Positions 9,103 to 18,524 of a stretch of DNA of 64,000 nt are shown here, in pieces (position 1 is the first letter of the stretch; every line of letters starts with the position of its first letter). The stretch is from assembly GCA_016188005.1 (NCBI GenBank), contig JACPIQ010000056.1, positions 39,734 to 103,733 on the forward strand, read 5' to 3'. Origin of the DNA: Candidatus Rokuibacteriota bacterium (lineage in GTDB: Bacteria > Methylomirabilota > Methylomirabilia > Rokubacteriales > CSP1-6). The position numbers were made by a program, and so were the translations under genes. The notes under the pieces are model-generated. The model was given only the letters and a program-made list of their open reading frames with translations. It was not told the DNA's origin and ran no database searches.

Positions 9103-10265
9103 GGCGAGAGCCGCGAGCGAAGCGCCTCCACGACGGTCACCCGTTCCTCGGGTGTGATCCCCACCGAGCACGGCAGCGACAGCCCGCGGTCGTAGAGCCG
9201 GGTGGCGACGTCCACGCGATAGGCCTGGGCGCCGGCGAAGAGCGGCTGCAGGTGCAGCGGGCGCCACAGCGGCCGGGCGCCGATGCCGGCGGCGCTGAGC
9301 TCCCGCAGCAGCGCCCGGACATCGGGGCAGCGCCGCTGCGGCAGGAGCGCCGCGGCCATCCAGTAGCTCGAGCGCGCCCAGGGAGCCTCGACGAACGGGC
9401 GCACGCCGTCGATGGCCCCCAGGGCCTCCCGGTAGAAGGCGGCGGTGGCGCGCTTGGACTCGATGAAGCCGTCGAGCTGCTCGAGCTGGGCCACGCCGAG
9501 GGCCGCCTGGATATTGGTGAGGCGGTAGTTGAAGCCCAGCTCCTCGTGGATGTACTCGATGGGGTCGGTGCGGGCTTGCGTGGTCAGCGTCCGCAGGCGG
9601 CCGGCCAGCGCGGCATCCCCGGTCAGCACCATGCCGCCCCCCCCCGTCGTGATGATCTTGTTTCCGTTGAAGGACAGACAGGCGAGCCGCCCGTCGCCGC
9701 CCACGCGGCGGCCCCGATACCGCGCGCCCAGCGCCTCGGCCGCGTCCTCGACGATCGCCAGCGGATAGCGGCCGGCCACCTCGAGCAGCGGGTCGAGGTC
9801 GCAAGGGTGGCCGTAGAGATGCACCGGCAGGAGCGCGCGCACGACGCGGCCGGTGGCGCGGTTGACGGTGCGCCCGGCCCTCGTGAGGCACTCCCGGGCG
9901 AGGAAGTCGGCCACCTTCTGCGGGTCCACCCCCCAGGAGGCCTCCTCCGAGTCGAGGAATACCGGATGCGCGCCACAGTAGGCGACGGCATTGGCGGTGG
10001 CGATGAAGGTCAGACTGGGGACCAGCACCTCGTCGCCGGGCTCGACGCCGGCGACCCTCAGCGCCACGTGGAGCGCGGCGGTGCCATTGACTGTCGCCAC
10101 GGCGTGGGGAGCGCCCACGTAGCGCGCCACCTCACGCTCGAAGCGCTCGATGAACGGCCCGGCCGAGGAGACCCAGTTCGTGTCGAGGCACTCCTTGAGG
10201 TACCTCCACTCATTGCCCGCGAGCCGGGGCACAGCGTTCGGAATGGGGGGCGTGCGCGGGATCAC
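9099..10265 (-). CDS. legC: LegC-like nucleotide-sugar aminotransferase (DegT/DnrJ/EryC1)
   Basis: 388-residue PLP aminotransferase, fold type I. The Schiff-base lysine is in SFNGNKIITTGGGG (about residue 203 from the chosen start), with the PLP-pairing Asp in VEDAAEALGA and the family GTAALH loop. N-terminal LAGNEWRYLKECLDTNWVS is the pattern of the legionaminic-type branch, which aminates C4 of a 4-keto-6-deoxy UDP/GDP-HexNAc. Start is GTG at 10265, overlapping the SDR stop as GTGA. Immediately downstream of a candidate dehydratase and in the same operon as NeuB-, NeuC- and NeuA-type genes, which supports the role; the exact sugar isomer is not determined. Confidence 0.8.
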   Translation of the reverse strand: MIPRTPPIPNAVPRLAGNEWRYLKECLDTNWVSSAGPFIERFEREVARYVGAPHAVATVNGTAALHVALRVAGVEPGDEVLVPSLTFIATANAVAYCGAHPVFLDSEEASWGVDPQKVADFLARECLTRAGRTVNRATGRVVRALLPVHLYGHPCDLDPLLEVAGRYPLAIVEDAAEALGARYRGRRVGGDGRLACLSFNGNKIITTGGGGMVLTGDAALAGRLRTLTTQARTDPIEYIHEELGFNYRLTNIQAALGVAQLEQLDGFIESKRATAAFYREALGAIDGVRPFVEAPWARSSYWMAAALLPQRRCPDVRALLRELSAAGIGARPLWRPLHLQPLFAGAQAYRVDVATRLYDRGLSLPCSVGITPEERVTVVEALRSRLSP

Positions 10266-11248
10266 GGCCGGCCTCCGCGTCGCTCCCACCAGGCCCGGTA
10301 CCAGTCGAAGGTCTCCCCGACCCCTGCCTCGAGCGGCACCTTCGGGGCGAAGCCCGTCAGGGCGCGGAGCCGCGTCAGGTCGGGACAGCGGCGCTCCACC
10401 GAGCCCGGCGGGGCGGGCAGGTGCTGGATGGCGGGCTCGAAGCGGGCCGCCCGCAGGATGATCCGCAGGAGGTCCTCCATCGTGGTCTCCTCGCCGTCAT
10501 TGCCGATGTTCACGACCCGTCCCCGGGCGGCCTCGACCGCCACGAGACGGGTCATGGCCTCCACGGCGTCGGCCACGTGGCAGAAGGCGCGACGCTGCGC
10601 GGCGCCGTAGAGGCGGAAGGGGCGCTCCCGCCTGACGGCGCGGAGGGACAGCTCCGGGACGACGTGGTCGGTGCCCATGCGCGGCCCGTAGACATTGTGG
10701 AAGCGGCCGATCACGACGGGAAGACGGCGGGCCCGCGCGGTATGGATCACCGCGGCCTCGCCCAGGATCTTGCTGGCGGCGTAGGCGAAGCGCGGGGCGG
10801 CCACGTCGGGGACGGAGAGCGGCACATCCTCGGGCGTGGGCACGGGCAGCGCCCCTGCCGTGACGCCGCCCGCATAGGTCTCGCTGGTGGAGGCGAAGAA
10901 GAGCACCTCGCCGCCGCCGGGCAGCCAGTCGAGCACCTCCAGCACGGAGCGTGTGTTGACGCGGATGACGCGCGCGGGATCGCTCTCGACGTTCCGGACT
11001 CCCACCACGGCCGCCAGCATGTACACCTGCTCCCACTGGCGCGGCAGCGAGCCGAGCGCGCCAGGGCGCGTGAGATCTGCCTGGACGAGCACGACGTTCG
11101 GGCGGGCGCAGAGGGCCTGGAGCTCCGCGTCCCGGCGGCCCCGGGAGAGGTCGTCGACCAGGGTCAGGGCATGCCCCTCCCCGGCCAGGCGCGAGGCCAG
11201 ATGGTAGCCGATGAAGCCGGCCCCGCCGAGGACGAGGATTCTAGCCAT
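10262..11248 (-). CDS. Extended SDR, candidate nucleotide-sugar 4,6-dehydratase or epimerase
   Basis: 328-residue NAD-dependent extended SDR. The Rossmann loop is GGAGFIGYH at residues 8-16; the active-site region has STSETY and YAASK, supplying Ser/Thr, Tyr and Lys. YGPRM and a C-terminal substrate loop follow. In a legionaminic pathway this position would be taken by the 4,6-dehydratase LegB, but the acidic residue pair usual for 4,6-dehydratases is only partly evident, so an epimerase is possible. ATG at 11248 overlaps the upstream stop by eight bases; the longer upstream extension of the frame is not credible. Confidence 0.7.
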   Translation of the reverse strand: MARILVLGGAGFIGYHLASRLAGEGHALTLVDDLSRGRRDAELQALCARPNVVLVQADLTRPGALGSLPRQWEQVYMLAAVVGVRNVESDPARVIRVNTRSVLEVLDWLPGGGEVLFFASTSETYAGGVTAGALPVPTPEDVPLSVPDVAAPRFAYAASKILGEAAVIHTARARRLPVVIGRFHNVYGPRMGTDHVVPELSLRAVRRERPFRLYGAAQRRAFCHVADAVEAMTRLVAVEAARGRVVNIGNDGEETTMEDLLRIILRAARFEPAIQHLPAPPGSVERRCPDLTRLRALTGFAPKVPLEAGVGETFDWYRAWWERRGGRP

Positions 11249-12533
11249 AGCCGATCCCCGCATAGCGGACTCCGGCGGCTCGCGCCGCCTCCTCGCCCAG
11301 GATGCGCCAGCAGTCGTAGAGCACGGCCGGACGCCTGAGCGCGCCGAGGAGCTTCGGGAGATCGGCCCTGGCGTAGTCCGGGTGATTGGTGACGACGAGG
11401 ACCGCGTCGGCCCCATCGAAGCCCGCCTCGAGCGTCACGGGCGTCGCGCCGAGGCCCGCGATCACGTCACCCCGGACGAGGAAGTCATGGCCCCGCAGGG
11501 CGAGCCCGGCGGCGCGGAACAGGGGGAGCATGGGGACGATGGGCGTTCCCCGCATGTCGTCGGTGGGCGGCCAGCCCTTGTAGGCCCAGCCGAGGACGCA
11601 GAGCCTGGCGCCCTCGGCCCTGCCGCGCGTCTCGCGGATGAGGGCCACCAGCCGCTCCGCCACGTGTAGCGGGAGCCGCTCGTTGAGGCCGCGGGCCTGG
11701 CCGACCAGCCAGGGGGCATACCCCGCCCGCGTCGCGGCACTCAGGAGGATGTAGGGGTCCTTGGACAGGCACCCGCCGCCCACGAAGCCGGGACTGGCCA
11801 GGTCCGGTCGCGGGTAGTCGAGATTGGCGGCCCGGATCACTTCCAGCGGGTCGAGGCGGAAGCGCTCCGCGATGAGCGCCACCTCGTTGCCATAGGAGTA
11901 GATCAGGTCGGTGTGGCAGTTGTTCACCAGCTTCACGAGCTCGGCCGTCTCCAGCGAGGCCACGAGGACGACCCGCCGGGTCACGCGGGCGAAGAGCGCC
12001 ACCGCGCGCTCGCGGCTCTCGGCGTCCAGCCCACCGACCACCTGGGGCAGCTCCTCCAGCTCGCGCAGGGCCTGGCCCTGGATCGTGCGCTCGGGTGCGA
12101 AGGCCAGCCGCGGCCGCGCCCAGCGCGCGCGGAGCTCGGGAAGCACGACCTCCCGTGTGGCCCCCACCGGCACCGTGGAGCGCACGATGACGAGCGTGTC
12201 CTCCCCGCAGCGCTCCGCGATGTGGCGGGCCGCCAGCCTCAGGTTGCCCAGCTCGGGGGCATGCGTGTCCGGGCTCACCGGCGTCGACACGCACAGGATG
12301 GCGGCGTCGAGCCCCCCGGCTGGCAAGGCCGACCCCACATGGAGACGCTCCCCCAGGAAGCGTCGCAGCCCTTCCTCCACCCCCGGCTCGAAGAGATGGG
12401 GCCGGCCGGCGCCGAGGGCGGCCAGGACATCCGGGGAGGCGTCCATCCCGTGGACCGCGAAGCCCTTGCGGCACAGCGTCACCGCCAGCGTCAGCCCGAC
12501 ATAGCCCAGGCCGACGACGCCGATCGCGGTCAT
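11241..12533 (-). CDS. UDP-sugar 6-dehydrogenase (UDP-Glc/UDP-HexNAc dehydrogenase family)
   Basis: 430-residue NAD-dependent nucleotide-sugar dehydrogenase that oxidises C6 of a UDP-hexose to a uronate. Features in order: NAD loop GLGYVGLTLA at the N-terminus, STVPVGA near 120, FAPERTIQG near 146, the conserved Lys in AELVKLVNN near 201, and the catalytic Cys in GGGCLSKDPY near 255, then a second Rossmann domain. The Cys motif differs from both classic UDP-Glc (GGSCFPKD) and WecC (GGHCI) forms. Start ATG at 12533, just downstream of a tandem repeat that separates it from the previous gene. Confidence 0.9.
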   Translation of the reverse strand: MTAIGVVGLGYVGLTLAVTLCRKGFAVHGMDASPDVLAALGAGRPHLFEPGVEEGLRRFLGERLHVGSALPAGGLDAAILCVSTPVSPDTHAPELGNLRLAARHIAERCGEDTLVIVRSTVPVGATREVVLPELRARWARPRLAFAPERTIQGQALRELEELPQVVGGLDAESRERAVALFARVTRRVVLVASLETAELVKLVNNCHTDLIYSYGNEVALIAERFRLDPLEVIRAANLDYPRPDLASPGFVGGGCLSKDPYILLSAATRAGYAPWLVGQARGLNERLPLHVAERLVALIRETRGRAEGARLCVLGWAYKGWPPTDDMRGTPIVPMLPLFRAAGLALRGHDFLVRGDVIAGLGATPVTLEAGFDGADAVLVVTNHPDYARADLPKLLGALRRPAVLYDCWRILGEEAARAAGVRYAGIGYG

Positions 12534-12541
12534 CGCGCTCG

Positions 12542-12623
12542 CCTCACCGCCAGGGCGCGCTTCGGCTCGCACCCCCCCGGGTCCATCGCTCCCCTCACCG
12601 CCAGCGCGCGCTTCGGCTCGCAC
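12542..12623 (-). repeat. Two tandem 31-base direct repeats in the dehydrogenase leader
   Basis: Copies at 12542-12572 and 12593-12623 differ at one base and are spaced by 51 bases. They fill most of the gap between the nucleotidyltransferase gene and the dehydrogenase gene. Read on the minus strand each holds a GCGAGCCGAAGCGCGC core, resembling the dispersed GCGAGCC family elsewhere in the window. Confidence 0.85.
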
Positions 12624-12624
12624 T

Positions 12625-13683
12625 TCAATCCAGCAGGCCTTCGGCCATGTCGCGGTTGGCCTTCTCGAGGTCGTGGTGGCGGCCGACATCGAGCCAGTAC
12701 TCGCGGATGAGGTGGGCCGCCACGGGCTTCCCCGCGTCGATGAGCAGGCGGATCAGATCGGTGGCGTCGAAGTAGCGGCCGGCGGGGATCAGGTCGATCA
12801 CCGACGGCTCGAGGAGGTAGATCCCCGCGTTGATGGGGAACTCCTTGCGCGGCTTCTCCTCCACGCGGACCACCCGGTCGCCGCTCAGCGTGAACTCGCC
12901 GTAGGGGATGTCCACCTGATGGACCGACACGCCCACCGTCATCGCAGCCCCCCCCTGGCTCCGGTGGAACTCCCACATGGCCCGGAAGTCGCACCGGGTG
13001 AGGATGTCGGCGTTGACGACGAAGAAGGCGTGATCCAGCCGCTCGCGGAGGAGCGGGAGGGCGCCCATGGTCCCGAGCGGCCGCGGCTCCTCCGCGTACT
13101 CGATGCGCACCCCGAGGCGACTGCCGTCGCCCAGCCGCTCCCGGATCATCCCCGACTTGTGGTGGACCGCGATCAGCACCTCCGCGATCCCCGACTGGCG
13201 GAGGCGCTCGATGAGGATCTCGACGAGGGGCTTGCCGCCCACGCTGAGGAGGGGCTTGGGGGTGGACTCGGTGAGGGGCCGGAGCCGCCGGCCCTCTCCG
13301 CCCGCCATGATCACCGCCCGGCAGCGGAGCGGCGGAGGCGGCGCCAGGAGGTCCTCCAGCCTCAGGAGGTCCACCACCGTCCCGTCGCCGGCGAGGAGCG
13401 GAAGGTGCCGGATGGTACGGGCCCGCATGAGGTCCAGCGCCTCGGCCGCCCCGAGCCCGGCCGTCGCCACCACCGGCGCGCGGTTCATCACCTCGCCAGC
13501 GCTGGCCTCCAGGGAGACGCCACGGAGGATGGCCTTGCGGAGATCGCCGTCGGTGAGGAGTCCGAGCAGGCGGCCGGCGCCGTCCACCACCAGGGCGATC
13601 TGCTTCCCGCTGCGGGTGATCCGCTCGATCACCTCGCGCAGGCTCGCCCCCGCGGCCACCAGGACATCGCCGATGGGGCTCAT
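12625..13683 (-). CDS. ptmE: PtmE-like CBS-domain sugar-1-phosphate nucleotidyltransferase
   Basis: 352-residue protein with two N-terminal CBS domains (about residues 1-118, with LVVDGAGRLLGLLTDGDLR) fused to a nucleotidyltransferase domain whose signature GGEGRRLRPLTESTPKPLL begins near residue 128. This architecture is that of Campylobacter PtmE, which makes GDP-GlcNAc/GDP-GlcN for the legionaminic pathway. The NTP identity here is inferred from architecture. ATG at 13683 has GGAG upstream; an alternative ATG at 13701 overlaps the NeuC stop by 11 bases. It sits directly after NeuC- and NeuB-like genes, as in Campylobacter. Confidence 0.82.
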   Translation of the reverse strand: MSPIGDVLVAAGASLREVIERITRSGKQIALVVDGAGRLLGLLTDGDLRKAILRGVSLEASAGEVMNRAPVVATAGLGAAEALDLMRARTIRHLPLLAGDGTVVDLLRLEDLLAPPPPLRCRAVIMAGGEGRRLRPLTESTPKPLLSVGGKPLVEILIERLRQSGIAEVLIAVHHKSGMIRERLGDGSRLGVRIEYAEEPRPLGTMGALPLLRERLDHAFFVVNADILTRCDFRAMWEFHRSQGGAAMTVGVSVHQVDIPYGEFTLSGDRVVRVEEKPRKEFPINAGIYLLEPSVIDLIPAGRYFDATDLIRLLIDAGKPVAAHLIREYWLDVGRHHDLEKANRDMAEGLLD

Positions 13684-13690
13684 CCAGCGC

Positions 13691-14857
13691 TCACTCCGCA
13701 TCCGCCGACCGCTTCTGGATCAAGCGCGCGTCGAGGGACACCGCCCGGAGCAGCTCCACGATGCGCGGGGCGGCGCGGCCGTCGCCATAGGGATTGGCGG
13801 CCTCACGCAGCCCCGCGCGGAAGCCCGGCGTGAGCGCCGCCTCGACGCCGCGGACGATGTCCTCCCGGCCGTAGCCGACATCGACGACATTGCGCCCGCG
13901 CAGCCGGCCGCGCTGTCGGCTGCCGACATTGACGACGGGCAGCCCGAAGGACGGGGCCTCGATGAGCCCGCTCGAGGAGTTGCCGACCATGACCGCCGCG
14001 TGGGAGAGCAGGGAGAGATAGAGGCGGTCGCCCAGGCTCCTGGCCAGCCGGCAGCGCGGCTGGCGCGCCGCGAACTCCTCGATCCGGTCGATGATGACTC
14101 GCCCGGCGGTGTCGGCATTGGGATAGGTGATCACCAGCGCGCCCTCGATCTTCTCCAGCGCGGCCAAGAGCTCGTCCACCTGCGCGCCCGCGTCGGCGGA
14201 CTCGAGGGTCACCGGATGGAAGGTCGCCAGGAGCCAGCGAGCTGCGACGGGAATCCCGAGCGCCCGGGCGGTGTCCTCTCTGGAGAGGAGCGCGGCGGGC
14301 CGGATGCGGTCGAGGCCGGGCGCGCCCACAGCGTGGATCCGCCAGCGCTCCTCCCCCAGCTGCGCGATGCGGGTGGCGTGCACCGGCGCGGAGGCCAGGT
14401 GCAGATGGGCCAGCTTGCTGATGGCATGGCGGATCTGGTTGTCCATCGCCCCCTCCGATGCCTCGCCGCCGTGGATGTGGGCGACGGGCAGCGCGAAGGG
14501 CAGCGCGGCCACCGCGGCCGCGAGCATCTCGAAGCGGTCGCCGAGCACCACCAGCAGATCCGGGCGAGTCTCGGTGAAGGCCCGGGCGAAGCCCGCCACG
14601 CCCTGGGCGGTGGAGCGCGCGATCCCTTCCGGCGAGTCGTCGGTCTCGCTCATCGGGATCCGCGCCGCGATGGGCCAGCCGTCGGCCTCGATGGCCCGCA
14701 CGGTGAGGCCGAAGTCGGCCTCGAGATGCATGCCTGCCACGAGGAGGAGCAGGCTGAGGTCCGGCACCCGCCGTATCTCCTCGAGAACGGGCAGGAGGTG
14801 GCCCCAGTCCGACCGGCTGACGGAGACCACGCCGAGGGCGCGGGCGGGCGGGGTCAT
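13691..14857 (-). CDS. neuC: NeuC/LegG-type hydrolysing UDP-GlcNAc-type 2-epimerase
   Basis: 388-residue GT-B-like enzyme of the hydrolysing UDP-sugar 2-epimerase family: it inverts C2 and releases the nucleotide, giving the free ManNAc-type sugar used by the synthase. Visible signatures are SVSRSDWGHLLPVL at the N-terminus (NeuC-like), HIHGGEASEGAMDN mid-protein, and GNSSSGLIEAPSFG with NVGSRQRGR at the nucleotide-binding end. Length is normal for the family. ATG at 14857 overlaps the synthase stop as ATGA. Whether the substrate is UDP-GlcNAc or the 2,4-diamino-6-deoxy analogue is inferred from the neighbouring LegC- and PtmE-like genes. Confidence 0.88.
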   Translation of the reverse strand: MTPPARALGVVSVSRSDWGHLLPVLEEIRRVPDLSLLLLVAGMHLEADFGLTVRAIEADGWPIAARIPMSETDDSPEGIARSTAQGVAGFARAFTETRPDLLVVLGDRFEMLAAAVAALPFALPVAHIHGGEASEGAMDNQIRHAISKLAHLHLASAPVHATRIAQLGEERWRIHAVGAPGLDRIRPAALLSREDTARALGIPVAARWLLATFHPVTLESADAGAQVDELLAALEKIEGALVITYPNADTAGRVIIDRIEEFAARQPRCRLARSLGDRLYLSLLSHAAVMVGNSSSGLIEAPSFGLPVVNVGSRQRGRLRGRNVVDVGYGREDIVRGVEAALTPGFRAGLREAANPYGDGRAAPRIVELLRAVSLDARLIQKRSADAE

Positions 14858-15915
14858 GGCTCGCCCAGGGTCTCCCAGCCGATCACCTCGTCGGGCGCCA
14901 CGTCGCGCCTGACGACCCGCCCGAGGGCGCGGGGCAGGTCGGCCGGCGAGATGCCCGTGCCCGGCCGCTTGATGGCCACGTCGGCGGCCGCCAGCCGCTG
15001 GCCGGCCGTGATGGCACGGGCTGCCACCAGGCTCTTGCGGGCGACGCGCCGCGTGTCGGCCTCCGCGGGCATGGGACGCTTGCGGCCGTCGCCGAGCGCC
15101 GCCTCCACGCAGCGGGTGGCGCGCACGAGGGCGGCGAACTCCCCGGGGTCCAGTGACGCGCGGTGATCGGGCCCGGGCAACCCCTTGTCGAGGGTCAGAT
15201 GCTTCTCGATGATGGCCGCCCCGCGGGCCACGGCCGCCACCGCGATCTCGATCCCGCTGGTGTGGTCGGAGAGCCCCACCGGACAGCCGAAGCGCTGGGA
15301 GAGCGTGTCCATGGCGCGGAGATTCATCTCGGCGGCGGGCGCCGGATAGGCGCTCAGGCAGTGCAGCAGGGCCAGCGGCGCCTCGCCCGCCTCCCGCAGG
15401 GCGGCCACGGCCTGCGCGACCTCGTCGAGCGTCGACATGCCGGTGGAGACGATGACGGGCTTGCCCTTGGCGCCCACGTGGCGGAGGAACGGGAGATTGG
15501 TGATCTCCCCCGAGCCCAGCTTGAAGCAGGGCACGCCTAGGCGCTCGAGGAGGTCGGCGCTCGCCGCGTCGAAGGGCGTCGAGAAGAAGACGAGGCCGCG
15601 CTCGGCGCAGCGGTCCCGGATCTCCCGGTGAGCGCCCGCGTCGAGCTCGAGCCGCGCCAGCATCTCGCCCTGGCTCCCCGCCTCTCCGGTGGCTTCCCGC
15701 TGGTAGTTCGCCTTGGGGGCGTCCCGGCTCACGAGCGCCTCCGTGCTGAAGGTCTGGAACTTCACCGCGTCGGCGCCGGCCTCGGCGGCGGCGTCCACGA
15801 GGCGCCGGGCCAGCGCCCGCTCCCCGTTATGGTTGACGCCGGCCTCGGCCACCACGAACACCGGGGCGCCGGGACCGATGCGCCGGCCGGCGACAGCGAA
15901 CTCCCGCCCGCTCAT
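14854..15915 (-). CDS. neuB: NeuB/LegI-type nonulosonate synthase
   Basis: 353-residue synthase condensing PEP with a ManNAc-type sugar to a nine-carbon 2-keto acid (sialic, legionaminic or similar). The TIM-barrel half contains FVVAEAGVNHNGE, AVKFQTFSTEAL, LGSGEITN, STGMSTLDEV, GLSDHTSG and IIEKHLTL. A C-terminal SAF/antifreeze-like domain includes SLVAARAITAGQRLA and KRPGTGISP. Length and domain order match the family. ATG at 15915 overlaps the upstream stop as ATGA, and the stop overlaps the NeuC start. Confidence 0.92.
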   Translation of the reverse strand: MSGREFAVAGRRIGPGAPVFVVAEAGVNHNGERALARRLVDAAAEAGADAVKFQTFSTEALVSRDAPKANYQREATGEAGSQGEMLARLELDAGAHREIRDRCAERGLVFFSTPFDAASADLLERLGVPCFKLGSGEITNLPFLRHVGAKGKPVIVSTGMSTLDEVAQAVAALREAGEAPLALLHCLSAYPAPAAEMNLRAMDTLSQRFGCPVGLSDHTSGIEIAVAAVARGAAIIEKHLTLDKGLPGPDHRASLDPGEFAALVRATRCVEAALGDGRKRPMPAEADTRRVARKSLVAARAITAGQRLAAADVAIKRPGTGISPADLPRALGRVVRRDVAPDEVIGWETLGEP

Positions 15916-17876
15916 GGCCGCCTCACCTGGCGAAGCTCCTGGCCGATCTCGTCCACCACACCGAGGAGGCGCTGGCCGAGCGCCCCGTCCACCCGATGGA
16001 CGTAGCGCGCGGCGAACTTGGCGCCCCGCTCGATGAGGGCCGCGCGCGCCTCGTCATCGGTGAGGAGCCTCCCGAGGGTGGCGGCCAGGCCGCGCGGGTC
16101 CCCCATGTCCACTCGGGCGGCCGCGCCCTCCCCGACGTAGGCGGGCATGTACTCGCCCTCGTAGTCCTTCCCGGGCGCCTGGACGGCCACCACCGGGCAG
16201 CCGAGCGCCATCGCCTCCATGCCGGCCATGGAGGTGACCATCACGGCCGCGTCGGCGGCGCCGAACAGGCGGTGGATGTCGTAGTCCTTGGTGAACCGGG
16301 CATCCGGCCAGCCCCAGCTCCGGACCTGCTCGCCGAGGAGCGTCATGTCCTCGTTCGGATGGACCTTCACCACCACGTGCAGGGGAGGCAGCAGCGGGAG
16401 GCTCTCCAGCACGGTCCGGTAGAAGGCCTGCTTCTCCTCGCTCGAGAAGAGGAGGGACACGTACTTGGAGACCATCACGAGGAGCGGCCTGTCGGGAGCG
16501 AGGCCGAAGTCCCTGAACACCTCCTCGCGGAGCCGCTCCGGCGGCAAGAGCCTCGCGGCATTGGAGCGGGGATCGCCCACCACCGACACGAGCGCGGGGT
16601 CCACCTTCTGCTCCCTGACCAGCCGCACCTTGAGGTCCTCGCCGATGACGAGCATGCGGTCGGCGATGTCGAACATCCGCGACTGGTCGCGGCCCATGAG
16701 GAGGCTGCCGGAGAAGAGCAGGCAGGGGATGTGACGCTCCCGCGCGGCCAGCGCCAGCGCCCGCTCGGCGTAGCGCCGATTGCTGGTGACGACCACGGCG
16801 ACCGGCTGGAGCGCGTCGAGAGCCCGGAAGGCCGCCTCCTGGAAGAGCACGGCCACGAGCAGAGTCCGCTCCACGGAGTCTCGCAGGAGCGGCCGCGCCA
16901 CCTCGGCCAGGGAAAGCCCCCGCCACCGGAGCTCCCGCTCGAGGGCGCGCCCGGCGGTGATCCGCCGCCACATGGCGCGGAAGCTGCGCCGGTAGCGGCG
17001 GACGAGACGGGCGGCGGCGGCGCATGGCAGGAAGTCGCTGAGATAGTCCCAGGTCACGCCCGCGGCGCCGAGCCCCGTCAGCTTGGCCACGAGCTCCGGG
17101 TCGACCGCGGGGGAGGCCACGACGTGCGGGTTCCCCCCCGCGGCGCGCACGGCCTCCGCCAGAGGATCCACGACGAAGTGATGGCGCGGCCGGCAGGTCG
17201 CGAACACGATGCGCCGGCCGGCGGCGGGCGCCCTGGCCCGGCGCGGGCGCCGCGGAAATGTCAGCGCCGTCCGGAGCCGGAGCCGCTCCTCCCGGGGCTG
17301 CAGCGCCCGGTAGGCGCGCGCGTACAGGCGCGCCCCCAGGAAGCGCGGGGCCGCGATCTCGGCGGCGAGACCCTCGCGCCGTCCCACGAGGCCCGCCAGA
17401 CGCTCGAGACTCGAGGCCCCGCTCAGCAGGACGAGCCGCGTGGGCCTGGCGTCCTGCCACGCGCGCTCCACGATCCCGAGCGGCTCGGCGACATCCATCC
17501 GAAGGACGATGCCACGGGCCAGGGGGAGGAGATCGGGCAGCCACACGCCGCGGTACGACAGGTCGGGCTCTGCCTCCGGCTCCGGCCACCAGGCCGAGGT
17601 GAGGCGCCGCGTCAGGTCCGCCACCTCCTCGGAGTCGACCTTCAGGGACTCCTCGTCGTAGAAGCGGATCGCGACGCCCGCCGGCACGCGGGCGGGGTCC
17701 ACCAGCTCGCGGGCGCTGAGCAAGGTCACCTGGCCCTCCCGGGCCAGCCTGGCCAGGGCCGTCGCGACGCGGTCCCGATAGCGCCTCACGTAGCGACGGT
17801 AGGCCGCGCGCACCCACGGACGGCGGAACTCGCCGTGGCTCCGGGTTGACTGGGTGACGAGAAGGATCCGGCTCAT
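15912..17876 (-). CDS. Large GT-B-like protein, possible nonulosonyl- or capsule-type transferase
   Basis: 654-residue protein of unknown exact function. The C-terminal half looks like a GT-B/UDP-epimerase fold: [14 protein letters not shown], then a [20 protein letters not shown] stretch that resembles donor-binding regions of capsule and CDP-glycerol-type transferases. The N-terminal ~230 residues are Arg-rich with no motif I recognise. Placed between the NeuD-like and NeuB-like genes, it is a candidate for transferring the CMP-activated sugar, but that is inference. Start ATG at 17876 overlaps the previous stop as ATGA. Confidence 0.7.
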   Translation of the reverse strand: MSRILLVTQSTRSHGEFRRPWVRAAYRRYVRRYRDRVATALARLAREGQVTLLSARELVDPARVPAGVAIRFYDEESLKVDSEEVADLTRRLTSAWWPEPEAEPDLSYRGVWLPDLLPLARGIVLRMDVAEPLGIVERAWQDARPTRLVLLSGASSLERLAGLVGRREGLAAEIAAPRFLGARLYARAYRALQPREERLRLRTALTFPRRPRRARAPAAGRRIVFATCRPRHHFVVDPLAEAVRAAGGNPHVVASPAVDPELVAKLTGLGAAGVTWDYLSDFLPCAAAARLVRRYRRSFRAMWRRITAGRALERELRWRGLSLAEVARPLLRDSVERTLLVAVLFQEAAFRALDALQPVAVVVTSNRRYAERALALAARERHIPCLLFSGSLLMGRDQSRMFDIADRMLVIGEDLKVRLVREQKVDPALVSVVGDPRSNAARLLPPERLREEVFRDFGLAPDRPLLVMVSKYVSLLFSSEEKQAFYRTVLESLPLLPPLHVVVKVHPNEDMTLLGEQVRSWGWPDARFTKDYDIHRLFGAADAAVMVTSMAGMEAMALGCPVVAVQAPGKDYEGEYMPAYVGEGAAARVDMGDPRGLAATLGRLLTDDEARAALIERGAKFAARYVHRVDGALGQRLLGVVDEIGQELRQVRRP

Positions 17877-18517
17877 CGGCTGCCTGGCGGCCGCGCCGGC
17901 ACACCCATGACGGTCTGGCGGGCGGGCACATCCCGTGTGACCACGGCTCCGGCCGCCACCACCGCCTGCCTCCCCACGGTGAGACCCGGGAGCACCACGG
18001 CCCCGGCACCCAGGAAGGCGCCGGGCTCGATCACGACCGCGCCCGAGAGGATGACGCCGGGGGAGAGGTAGGCGTGCTCCCCGATCCGGCACTCGTGCTC
18101 GGCCAGCACGCCGCTGTAGAGCACGGCGTTGGCGCCGACCTCGACTCCCGCTCCGAGCACGCTCCCTGCGAAGACCACGGCGCCCGCGCCCACCCGGCAC
18201 GAGGGAGAGCACGCCGCGCGCGGATGGATGAGGGCCGGCACGGTGACGCCGAGCCCCACGAGCCGCTGGAACAGCTCGGCCCGCCGGCCGAGCGCGGAAT
18301 TGCCCACGCCGACCACCCCGGCGTCGAGGCCGCCGGCGCGCGCCAGGGCGTCGGCGGCCACGTCGTCGCCGATCACGGCCGGGCGGCCTCCCGCAGCTCC
18401 TGCCGGCGGCGCCGCCGGGTCGGTGAAGCCGATCACCGTCCACCCGCACGCGGCGGCCAGGTCGGCCACGGCGCGCGCGTGCCCGCCCGCTCCCAGGATC
18501 AGCAGTCGACCGGCCAC
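17873..18517 (-). CDS. NeuD/PglD-type left-handed beta-helix acetyltransferase
   Basis: 214-residue acyltransferase of the NeuD/PglD family, using acetyl-CoA to acetylate an amino or hydroxyl group of a nucleotide or nonulosonate sugar. The N-terminal Rossmann-like domain begins [15 protein letters not shown]. It is followed by hexapeptide repeats (for example [20 protein letters not shown]) and the His-containing loop [17 protein letters not shown], where family members hold the catalytic base. In a legionaminic pathway this would be the LegH step. Start is GTG at 18517; seven bases separate it from the CMP-sugar synthetase gene. Confidence 0.88.
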   Translation of the reverse strand: MAGRLLILGAGGHARAVADLAAACGWTVIGFTDPAAPPAGAAGGRPAVIGDDVAADALARAGGLDAGVVGVGNSALGRRAELFQRLVGLGVTVPALIHPRAACSPSCRVGAGAVVFAGSVLGAGVEVGANAVLYSGVLAEHECRIGEHAYLSPGVILSGAVVIEPGAFLGAGAVVLPGLTVGRQAVVAAGAVVTRDVPARQTVMGVPARPPGSR

Positions 18518-18524
18518 CGCGTTC

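Noticed and set aside
12542..12623. Possible CRISPR repeats
   Set aside because: Only two copies with one short spacer and no cas genes; the same holds for the 57-base repeats at 55582-55716.
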